This document shows positions 7,580-14,068 of a DNA stretch of 15,043 nt, in pieces (the stretch's first letter is position 1; each line of letters begins with the position of its first letter). The DNA is from Allomyces macrogynus ATCC 38327 (lineage: Eukaryota; Blastocladiomycota; Blastocladiomycetes; Blastocladiales; Blastocladiaceae), in contig GG745404.1 in assembly GCA_000151295.1 (NCBI GenBank), positions 1-15,043 on the forward strand, in the 5' to 3' direction. The notes beneath the pieces were generated by a model, which made no database searches, was not told where the DNA came from, and worked only from the letters and a program-made list of their open reading frames with translations. The translations under genes and the position numbers were made by a program.

Positions 7580-8088
7580 ACAGCTGCTTGGTTTCGAGGA
7601 TTGCGTTGCAACATGCGCTGCTGCGAGTCCAAGATGGCGTCATGAATACGGAGAAGACGTGGGGCCAGGTCGCTGAACATCAGTGGATCGAGACAAGTGG
7701 CCGTAAATGTGGTTGGTGGAAGTCGAGGTAGCGCGCTAACAGCTGCTTGGAGTGGCGACATGCCGAGAGCGTGATGACGGGCAGAGTTGTACGTCAACTG
7801 CACAATCGGAACCATGTCCTCCCACCGCGTGCCATCAAGACCGTGCAGCGCTGTTTTCAAGATGCGAGAGAACTCGCGGTTGGTCACTTCGGCCTGGCCA
7901 TTGCTCTGTAGGCGATAAGCTGTTGTCGGCTTGAGCTTCGTGCCAAGACGTTTCCACAAGTACGTGAAGACCTGGGCACGGAAGAGAATGTCGCGATCGG
8001 AGACAATGGACGCGGGAAGCGAAAAGTACTTACCCACTCCTTGAACAGACTTTCCGCGGCATCCTCGGCCGTGATTGTGTCGCGGCAT
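7528..8088 (-). pseudogene. Gypsy-B integrase core, second half
   Basis: The true homology starts at 8031 with KYFSLPASIVSDRDILF. It holds the second catalytic Asp (VSDRD) and the catalytic Glu (SNGQAEVTNR) of the DDE integrase, then YNSARHHALGMSPLQA and GDFVMLN. The frame is shifted by one base from the first half at 8031/8032, where GTN AAG of the expected V-K pair lacks a base. It ends at TGA 7528-7530, which arises only because of the next frameshift. Confidence 0.88.
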
Positions 8089-8660
8089 GGCACAAAGACA
8101 GTGTACTTGGTGAAACGGTCAACAATGGTGAGGACCTGGTTGTTGCCTGCACGCGACATAGGGAGCCCCTTGATGAAGTCCATTGAAATTTCTGAGAACG
8201 GCCCAGTTGGAATGGGAAGCGGCTGTACTTGTTGGGGCGGCTGGTTACGGGTTCGAAACTTGGCACAGGTCGTGCACTTCTTGACTAGCGACTCGACGTC
8301 GTGGTAGAGGCCGGGCCAGTAGAGTCCTTGCGCAGCGAGATAGTACGTCCGCGCAATACCATGATGCGCGACGCCAGTATCGTGATGATGTTCGGCGAGA
8401 AGTTGCGCGCGCACGTTGTCAGCGTCAGGGACGACAAGTCGAAGCTGGCCAAAATGATTCTTGAGGTACAGAAGGCCTTCGAGGTGAATAAAGTTGCGGT
8501 GCGTATGCGACGTGTGGGGACCAAGGGGCTGCGCGAGCTGCGTCAAGATGGCTTGGCACCATTCGTCTTGGTCGTAAGCGGCACGAATCCGATCCAAGAC
8601 CTCGTCAGCCGAAGCATGAGCAGTAATGATTTCCGAAAGTTCGACACGCTTGAGGGGCAA
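7884..8660 (-). pseudogene. Gypsy-B integrase zinc finger and core, first half
   Basis: The frame opens just after the indel at 8674-8677 (ELPTLPLKRVELSEI). It contains an HHCC zinc finger (HHHDTGVAHHG, YWPG, CTTCAKF) and the first catalytic Asp of the DDE core (MDFIKGLP, then VLTIVDRFTKY). Real homology stops near 8032 (LFKEWV); the remaining residues to 7884 are out of frame. Confidence 0.9.
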
Positions 8661-9364
8661 GGTCGGCAGCTCCGGGGTTTCGCAGGGTCCGCCACGTAGT
8701 CAGGTCGGCGGGAGAGCGCATCAGCGATTGAGTTCTTGGCCCCAGCAATGTGCTTGATCGTAAATGGCATGAACGACTGGATCAGATCCAGAGCGGCACG
8801 TTGAGCTCGAGTCAGATCGTGTTTCTTGTTGAGGAAATGCGACAGTGCTTGGTTGTCAGCGAAGACCGTGAATTTGCGACCCTCGACCAGGTACCCATAC
8901 TCCTTGAGCGAATCGCAAACGGCCAAGAGCTCAAGGTCATGAGCGGGATAATTGCGCTCCGTCGGCTTGAGTTTGCGCGAATTGAACAACAAGACCTTGC
9001 CATTCTGCACCAAAGCAAAGCCGAGACCAAACGAGCTTGCATTGCAATAAATTTCGAACAGCTGGCCTGGGTCAATCGGCGTCAGTGCCACCGCGTCAGC
9101 GATCAGCCTCTTGATTTCAGCAAATGCAGCGACTGCTGGCTTAGCCTCGAAGGCATCCCTTGGCGTTCCGTCGGTCAGCAAGTCAGAGAGTGGCGCGACG
9201 ATGCTCGAGTAGTGGGGAACATGCGCAGAGAGGTACTGGGCCAACCCGAGAAATTGTTGGACATCGTTGCGAGTCTTGAGCAGCGGCCAATCCATAATCG
9301 ACTTGATTTTCTTCGGGTCCGGGCGGATTTCGCCATGGCGAATGACGTGGCCCAGGAAATGCAC
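8543..9364 (-). pseudogene. Gypsy-B RT thumb and RNase H, active-site Asp lost
   Basis: This ORF continues the frame of the gag-protease-RT ORF after TGA 9407-9409; the intervening LYATPKKASYANDHV is still RT-like. FLGHVIRHGEI and KKIKSIMDWP are RT connection motifs. RNase H follows: the first catalytic position reads YCNAS where the family has a D (N108, codon 9041-9043), while E145, D170 (FADNQAL) and D215 (ADALSRRPDY) of the DEDD set are present. Homology ends at about 8677, where an indel in a run of four C's shifts the frame; the last 44 or so residues are meaningless. Confidence 0.9.
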
Positions 9365-9406
9365 ATGGTCGTTGGCGTAGGAAGCCTTTTTGGGCGTCGC
9401 GTAGAG

Positions 9407-11992
9407 TCATTGTTGGCGCAAAGTAGCAAAGACAGCGTCCAAGTGGTTTGCGTGCTCGTCCATCGTGTCGCTGAAGACCACGACGTCGTCAAAGTAGAAG
9501 GCAATGAACTCATCGCCCAAGTGGCCAAGAACGGAGCGCATCATACGCGAAAAAGCGGATCCAGCGCCTGCGAGCCCGAATGGCATGACGGTGAACGCAA
9601 AGTTGCCAAGTGGGCAGGTGAACGTGGTCCAGACTTGCGAGTCTGGGTGAACGCGCAGTTGGTGGTAGCCGGAAGCAAGGTCAATCGCAGTGAAAATTTT
9701 CGCTTTTGCGACGCGAGAGCGCAAGTCGTCGGAATGAGGGATCGGGTACGGATCGACAATCGTGGCTGCATTGATGGTGCGAAAATCGACGCACATGCGC
9801 AAGTCGCCGTTCTTCTTCTTGACAAACAGAATTGGTGAAGCGAACGGCGCGTCGCTTGGTTTGATGGCCCCACGCTGCAGGAGCGATGCAATCTCCTTCT
9901 TCAGTGCTTCGTGCTCCAATGGCGATAGACGAGGGATGCGAGGCCGTGGGTATTCAAAGTTCGGCGCGAGTCGGATCTGGAAATCGAGCGGGCCCCGATC
10001 GGGCGGCTGGAAGCCTTTGGGCAAACCGTTCAAGACATCCTTGTACTTGTGCAGGATCGGTTCGATGATTGCGCGGTCGGATGGTGAGAGATGGTTGATG
10101 TCAGGTGCAAAGTCGGTGCTTGAGGTGGCAGCTCGAAGCTCAATCGCAAAGACTGGGCCATCAGCGTTGCGCAGAGCACGGCGGAAACCGTTCATGGAGA
10201 CAGCAGCAATGCTGATGCTGCACCCTGGCGTTGTGCCAGGTATCGGACGAGAGTATTCGTCGCCGAGTCGGTTTTTCATGACGCCAGTTGTCCAATCAAT
10301 GTCCGGGTTCATGTTGGCAAGCCAAGTCATGCCCAGGATGGCCTGGAAATCGGCGCCGTTGAGCAGGTAAAAGAATTCGCGCGAGATGAACTTTCCGACT
10401 TGCACATCGAGCCGAACGCCCTTGGTCAGAGCACGGGTCTGGCCATCTGCGAGAACGCAGTCGACTTGAACGTCGACAGTCTTGGATTCGCCGGTCCGTT
10501 TCAGGATCGACGAGTTGAGAAAGTTGGCACCAGCACCACAATCAATCTTGGCGCGAAGTTGAGCTTGCTGTGGGCCAAGCAAGGCCGTGTGCGAAAATAC
10601 CGAGCGCGTTCGTGCTGAGCCATGTGAAATGCGCTGAGGTGTTGCGTCATCAGAGCATTCAGAATCGTAGGTTTCGATCTGCATCAGAACATTATCGACA
10701 ACCTTGTACACGCCATCTTCAATGCCAGCAGTTGCGACCTCGACCTTCTTCCCACGCGACTTGATGCGGGTGAGTAGGTCCGCCGGGCAACCGTCGTAGC
10801 GACCGCGGCGAGGGTTACCGCCTTGCGAGAGACACTGCAAGTTGCTGTGCGACGTGGTCATATGGTACAGGCATCCGTACGAGTCGACAATGTTGTTGCG
10901 GTCAAAGTTGCTGCTTGGTGTGCGGTCAGACTGCTGGCGCGGTGAACTGAATCGAGTGCGTTGGTTGCCAACGTTGTTGCGGTACGTCGGCTGCGGCTTC
11001 AGAGCCGCCAGGTCAATGTCCATGGGGTCGTCCAGCCCCGTGGTGTGGCCAATCGAGTGCGCTTCGAGCAATACCTGGACGATCTCCTGGCGCGTCAAGT
11101 GTTCACGCTTGTCGCCCGCCTTCTGGACCTGGCCGAGAGCACGGGCCAGTTCTTCGCGGGCTCGAGAGTTAACGGGTCCACGCAATAGGCGGAAGTACTC
11201 GGCGTCAGACATGTTGCTGACACGGCTGGCGTGCTCGTCAAATTGTTTCAAGAATTCGAATGGGGGCGTATTGCCCTGCCGCAACCGTTCGAGCGCCTTG
11301 TACGAGTCAGTGCCAATCGTCAAGGGCACAAAGTAAGTGCGGAGCGTGTTGATGACCTCAGTCCAGTGCGTTGTCGGAATAGGTTGCGCCATGCGCCGCC
11401 AAAACGCAATCGCCTCGCCAGAAAGTTGGCCAATAACAAATCGGATCTTGTCCTGTTCGGTCCAGCCACAACCGTCGAGGTAGAGTTCGAGCTTGAGCTG
11501 GAATGTGTCCAGAGCACCAATGTCACGAGAGCCATCAAACGTCGGCTTGTCCATGGCCCGTTGGTCCGAGATTGAGTGATCTTGACTGGCGACAGCAGCT
11601 GCGGCGGCTTCAGCAGCAACACGAGTGGCAGTGGCACCGCTCATCCAGATAGACTGCGCTGCCACATTTACAACGGATTCGTGCGGCTTAGTGAGCGTTC
11701 CATCATGCGAGACTTGCCAATAGCTCTTTTCCTTGACAGCATTATTGACAAAGGCGACATGGGTATCGTTGGTGGCATCAAGTTGGACCGACGAAAGTGA
11801 GGTGGTGGCAGTTGCGCCAGACCGTTCGTCAATGAACGCGTCGTATCCAGAGACAGTCGTGCCTGTGCAACGTGGCACGAGAACGAGAAATTGTTGGGAG
11901 GAACAAGAAGCCTTGGGCGGCATTGTTGTGTTGGTACGTGTGCGAATCGAGTATCGAGAGAGAATGTGCCGTGAAGGCGAGAGATTCGTCAT
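9407..11992 (-). CDS. Gypsy-B Gag, protease and reverse transcriptase palm (ends at internal stop)
   Basis: One ORF of 861 codons encodes Gag and the first half of Pol. The start is more likely M24 (codon 11921-11923, MPPKAS) than 11992. Gag capsid (retrotransposon gag type) covers about 145-320. A zinc-knuckle-like motif C374, H377, H382, C387 has His instead of Cys at the second position. The retropepsin core is IDCGAGANFL (D483) with ILGMTWL about 70 residues later; DCGA is unusual for DSGA or DTGA. RT begins near 690: catalytic D771 (FTAIDLASGYHQ), LGNFAFTVMPFGL, and an intact YFDD box (D835, D836). It ends in LRQQ then TGA 9407-9409, with RT continuing in frame beyond, so the stop is a nonsense mutation. 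Confidence 0.92.
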   Translation of the reverse strand: MTNLSPSRHILSRYSIRTRTNTTMPPKASCSSQQFLVLVPRCTGTTVSGYDAFIDERSGATATTSLSSVQLDATNDTHVAFVNNAVKEKSYWQVSHDGTLTKPHESVVNVAAQSIWMSGATATRVAAEAAAAAVASQDHSISDQRAMDKPTFDGSRDIGALDTFQLKLELYLDGCGWTEQDKIRFVIGQLSGEAIAFWRRMAQPIPTTHWTEVINTLRTYFVPLTIGTDSYKALERLRQGNTPPFEFLKQFDEHASRVSNMSDAEYFRLLRGPVNSRAREELARALGQVQKAGDKREHLTRQEIVQVLLEAHSIGHTTGLDDPMDIDLAALKPQPTYRNNVGNQRTRFSSPRQQSDRTPSSNFDRNNIVDSYGCLYHMTTSHSNLQCLSQGGNPRRGRYDGCPADLLTRIKSRGKKVEVATAGIEDGVYKVVDNVLMQIETYDSECSDDATPQRISHGSARTRSVFSHTALLGPQQAQLRAKIDCGAGANFLNSSILKRTGESKTVDVQVDCVLADGQTRALTKGVRLDVQVGKFISREFFYLLNGADFQAILGMTWLANMNPDIDWTTGVMKNRLGDEYSRPIPGTTPGCSISIAAVSMNGFRRALRNADGPVFAIELRAATSSTDFAPDINHLSPSDRAIIEPILHKYKDVLNGLPKGFQPPDRGPLDFQIRLAPNFEYPRPRIPRLSPLEHEALKKEIASLLQRGAIKPSDAPFASPILFVKKKNGDLRMCVDFRTINAATIVDPYPIPHSDDLRSRVAKAKIFTAIDLASGYHQLRVHPDSQVWTTFTCPLGNFAFTVMPFGLAGAGSAFSRMMRSVLGHLGDEFIAFYFDDVVVFSDTMDEHANHLDAVFATLRQQ

Positions 11993-12091
11993 AGATGCAG
12001 AGGAAAGCGCGAGGGTGTAGTGAAGGTGATGGAGCCGTGAAGGCTTTGAGGTGCGGACTGAGCGGCCGTGCGCGAGGAGTCGTCACGGACA
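11993..12091 (-). other. Gypsy-B leader
   Basis: This is an untranslated stretch of about 100 bases (about 170 if gag starts at 11923) between the primer site and gag. I see no other motif in it. Confidence 0.6.
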
Positions 12092-12101
12092 GACGCTACC
12101 A
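12092..12101 (-). promoter_or_regulatory. Gypsy-B primer-binding site, tRNA 3' end type
   Basis: Three bases after the LTR the sense strand reads TGGTAGCGTC. TGG is the complement of the tRNA CCA end, and TGGTAGCG fits a tRNA ending CGCUACCA, as in yeast initiator tRNA-Met (recalled, not searched). The match weakens after eight bases. Confidence 0.65.
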
Positions 12102-12104
12102 AAA

Positions 12105-12246
12105 TGATATGGTGTCGAGTGTGGAACGAGCCTGTCGTACCCAGAGGTACGTTTGGGCGTTTATATACATGGAATGACAAACGGGAATCAAGAACAACAA
12201 CAACGGGTTTGCAAAGGAGCGATACGGGTAGCTCTGCTTCACATCA
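12105..12246 (-). repeat. 5' LTR of gypsy-B (142 bp)
   Basis: It has the same ends as the 3' LTR. TATATAA lies at 12161-12167 and the CGTACC hairpin at 12136-12151. The outer end abuts copia-4 gag sequence. Confidence 0.93.
12161..12167 (-). promoter_or_regulatory. TATA box in gypsy-B 5' LTR
   Basis: TATATAA on the sense strand, about 80 bases into the LTR and upstream of the conserved hairpin, is the likely promoter of the element. Confidence 0.55.
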
Positions 12247-12742
12247 CGTCCGAGTCGAGTTCAATGAGTTACTTGAATTGCGCGTCCGTCATTTCCTCTT
12301 GCTGTTCCAGCGACACGACCTCGAAGTCGGCGTCAACCAAAACCTTGAAGGACTTGAGTTCGAGCAGGTCTTCGAGCTGGTCGGCGGTCAAAAAACCAAG
12401 AAAACGGTCGGCAAACGTCGGCCAGTTCGAGCCATCGGCCTTGAGCATCTCAATTGTTGCTGGTTGGCCGGAGATCGGCGTCTTGACCGAGACAGACGAG
12501 GTCATGGTGACGGTCATGGTGCAGGTCGAAAGTTGGCAAAAATCGTTGAAATCGAGTCGAAAAAAACGGCGTCGCGCTGTCTCGAGTGGATGCAGCACAT
12601 TTCGGGTGGTGGTGGTTCGAGTTTCGGTTGTCGTCGTCGTCGTCGTGGTGACGGATGGGTCCAGCGTGGCCCCCACTCGGTCGGTCGGGCAAATCGGTCC
12701 GTTTCTCGCAGAAATCGGCGAGCACAGCAGCAGCGGGTCCAC
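12247..12742 (-). pseudogene. Copia-4 Gag N-terminal fragment
   Basis: This is equivalent to the copia-1 Gag N-terminus (MTVTMTSSVSVKTPIS, LKADGSNWPTFADRF, DAQFK). An in-frame TAA at 12269-12271 replaces an AAA Lys codon of copia-1 (FKKLIEL), and the frame reads on as LIELDSD up to the junction at 12247. The frame is open back to an ATG at 12742, further than in copia-1, but the shared MTVTM is the better start. Part of the Thr-rich stretch is a run of GTC triplets. Confidence 0.85.
12625..12648. repeat. GTC/GTT triplet run in copia gag 5' region
   Basis: This is a short simple repeat of GTC and GTT triplets; copia-1 has an interrupted version near 4981-5003. It would encode a poly-Thr stretch if translated. 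Confidence 0.6.
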
Positions 12743-12788
12743 GACGAGGATATCAGCAGCGTTCGTTCGGTCCGTGAGCGCTTGGGAT

Positions 12789-12807
12789 GCGCTCAGGGCT
12801 CATAACC
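12789..12807 (-). promoter_or_regulatory. Copia-4 primer-binding site
   Basis: The 19 bases are the same as in copia-1 and copia-3 (GGTTATGAGCCCTGAGCGC on the sense strand), directly next to the LTR. Confidence 0.78.
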
Positions 12808-12994
12808 TTTCGCAAGGTTGAGTGGGAGAAGGAATGCATTTGGTGTGTGCACTCTGCACTTCAGCGGTGGTGGCAACCATAACCTCGGTTGCCACCGTCA
12901 TTTACACAAGAATCCAACTCGAACAGCTCCAACAAGGAAACAATGAGGGAAGACAAAAAACAAGAAACACAAATGCGAGACGAACACTTCGACA
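12808..12994 (-). repeat. Copia-4 LTR (187 bp)
   Basis: It starts TGTCGAAGTG at 12994 on the sense strand and ends at the primer site. It carries the perfect hairpin 12869-12896. It faces the copia-5 LTR in inverted orientation across a 316 bp spacer. Confidence 0.92.
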
Positions 12995-13310
12995 GTCCGT
13001 GCTGTCCCAAGCGTGGCAACCGCTGCCAACAGCCCCCACGGACCGATGCAGGCCCGCCGACCGCAGGAACAGGTTCGCGCGACCTGCTATCATTGTTCCA
13101 TTCCGTCAGCGCGGGGCTGGCGGCCGCGTGGCGATCAGTGCGGGCGGGTGCAGGGCCACACGGATCCGAGTGTAGCGACACATGCCAACGGCCCCCACGG
13201 ACCGCCGCAGGCCCGCCAATTGCAAGTATAGGCTCACGCAACCTGCCATCATTGTTCCATTCCGTCAGTGCGGGGCGTGCGGCCGCGCGGCGGTCAGTGC
13301 GCACAGTTGG
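12995..13310. repeat. Two tandem ~158 bp units of unknown origin
   Basis: The spacer is made of two direct repeats with a period of 159 bases. TGCCAAC-GCCCCCACGGACC occurs at 13024 and again at 13183. Both units go on with GCAGGCCCGCC, ATCATTGTTCCATTCCGTCAG, GCGGGG, GCGGCCGCG and TCAGTGCG. The best 120 bp differ at about 18 positions, roughly 85% identity by eye. The region is GC-rich and includes GCGGCCGC-type palindromes. Open frames cross it on both strands together with the flanking LTRs but show no known domain. It resembles neither retrotransposon family here; a satellite or the remnant of another repeat is possible. Confidence 0.8.
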
Positions 13311-13502
13311 TGTTGAAGTGTTCGTCTCACATTTGTGTTTCTTGTTTTTTGTCTTCCCTCCATTGTTTCCTTGTTGGAGCTGTTCGAGTTGGATTCTTGT
13401 GTAAAATGACAGGGGCAACCGAGGGTTATGGGTTGCCACCACCGCTGGAAGTGCAGAGTGCACACACCAAATGCATTCCTTCTCCCGCTCAACCTTGCGA
13501 AA
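13311..13502 (+). repeat. Copia-5 LTR (192 bp)
   Basis: It starts TGTTGAAGTG and ends CTTGCGAAA, slightly longer than the other three because of extra G's around the hairpin (13411-13440), whose stem is no longer perfect. Immediately after 13502 the sequence changes to integrase DNA instead of the primer site. Confidence 0.9.
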
Positions 13503-13801
13503 TGAAGGTGTTGCTCACCGAGTTGTGGCATGTGTGACTATTTCATGTTGGTCACGATTGTGTTTTGGCCGTGTGTACACTTGAGCATGGCGTCAAGGAT
13601 GATGTGGGTGTGGCCAAGCTGGTGTATGAGTACATGACGTGTCTTGTGGCCAATGCGTGCAGCCAGCCGCATCTGCTGTGCCATTTGCGTGCAAATCAAC
13701 TATTTGGCGTCCTCCACGTTGATTTGGCGTTGATGAAGACAGTCAGCATGGGGGGTGTCAACTACTTTGTGACAGTCACGGACAAGTACTCACACTGGTT
13801 G
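13503..13801 (+). pseudogene. Copia-5 integrase N-terminal fragment
   Basis: This matches copia-1 Pol residues about 326-424: TELWHV, LFHVGHD, VCTLEHGVKDDVGVAK, MTCLVAN, FGVLHVDL, GGVNYF, YSHW. TGA at 13535-13537 replaces the CGA Arg codon that copia-1 has at 3098-3100. The first Cys of the HHCC finger has become Tyr (EYMTC for ECMTC). The first catalytic Asp remains (HVDL), but the core after it is deleted. Confidence 0.88.
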
Positions 13802-14068
13802 TATTCGGCATGTCACCCAACATGTCGAAGAGCAGGGCGTGGGGCTTGCTTGGTGGCACGATCGTTCTGATGATGCAGGCTTGTCTGGGCGTGTCCAAAT
13901 TTGCTGCAGGTGTGGCAGTGCACATGGTTGGCTATGGAGACGAGTTGCCATGGGTCACGCACAACGGTTACCACATGTGGGACGGACAAAAGGTGTTTGT
14001 CACACACGATGTCAAGTTTGCTGAGAAGCTCTGTGTTGCAGAGTCGCGTGTTGTTGCTGGTGCTTGCT
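13802..14068 (+). pseudogene. Copia-5 integrase C-terminal fragment, shifted frame
   Basis: After a deletion equivalent to about 366 bases of copia-1 (between its bases 2470 and 2837) the frame shifts by one. SPNMSKSRAWGLL, HMVGYGDELPWVT, WDGQKVFVTHDVKF and ESRVVAGA match copia-1 residues about 548-636. The junction has GG in common on both sides. A tandem duplication of TGCT at 14061-14068 shifts the frame again. Confidence 0.87.
14061..14068 (+). repeat. Tandem TGCT duplication
   Basis: GGTGCTTGCTCCTC stands where copia-1 has GGTGCTCCTC on its sense strand (near 2195-2205). The extra four bases change the reading frame of copia-5. Confidence 0.8.

Larger units (their letters stand above)
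6960..12246 (-). mobile_element. Gypsy-B: Ty3/gypsy retrotransposon with both LTRs (5287 bp)
   Basis: Order on the minus strand: 5' LTR, primer site, leader, gag, protease, reverse transcriptase, RNase H, integrase, polypurine tract, 3' LTR. Integrase last is the Ty3/gypsy order. Coding damage comprises a TGA at 9407-9409 and single-base indels near 8674-8677, 8031/8032 and 7531-7538. By eye the two LTRs differ at about 7 of 142 positions. The 5 bp next to the ends (TGCTG on the left, CGTCC on the right) do not match, so there is no target-site duplication. Confidence 0.95.
12247..12994 (-). mobile_element. Copia-4: 5' end of a copia element (gag start, leader, LTR)
   Basis: This is colinear with copia-1 from mid-gag (base 4601) to the LTR start, and cut on its left by the gypsy-B 5' LTR. 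Everything downstream of the first third of gag is missing from the window. Its outer 270 bp form an inverted copy of copia-3. Confidence 0.9.

Noticed and set aside
596..9409. TGA used as a sense codon in this genome
   Set aside because: Several breaks are TGA, but the homologous codon in a sister copy at 3098-3100 is CGA. Other breaks are TAA or frameshifts, and TGG is used normally for Trp. Mutation explains the pattern better.
8750..9838. 362-codon plus-strand open frame across gypsy-B
   Set aside because: It is antisense to the gypsy RT and RNase H, which carry clear motifs, and shows no domain of its own.
12153..12821. Plus-strand frames of 222 and 245 codons (12068-12821)
   Set aside because: They are low-complexity antisense translations of the gypsy LTR and the copia gag/leader, with Val-rich runs from the GTC triplets.
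12861..13463. 200-codon minus-strand frame, and plus-strand frames at 12822-13175 and 12889-13404, with repeated peptides
   Set aside because: They run from one copia LTR through the tandem repeat into the opposite LTR. The internal peptide repeat only reflects the tandem DNA repeat.
13503..14068. Repeat-induced point mutation of the Neurospora type
   Set aside because: The visible transitions are mostly in CpG, not CpA, and no CAA or CAG to TAA or TAG stops were noticed.
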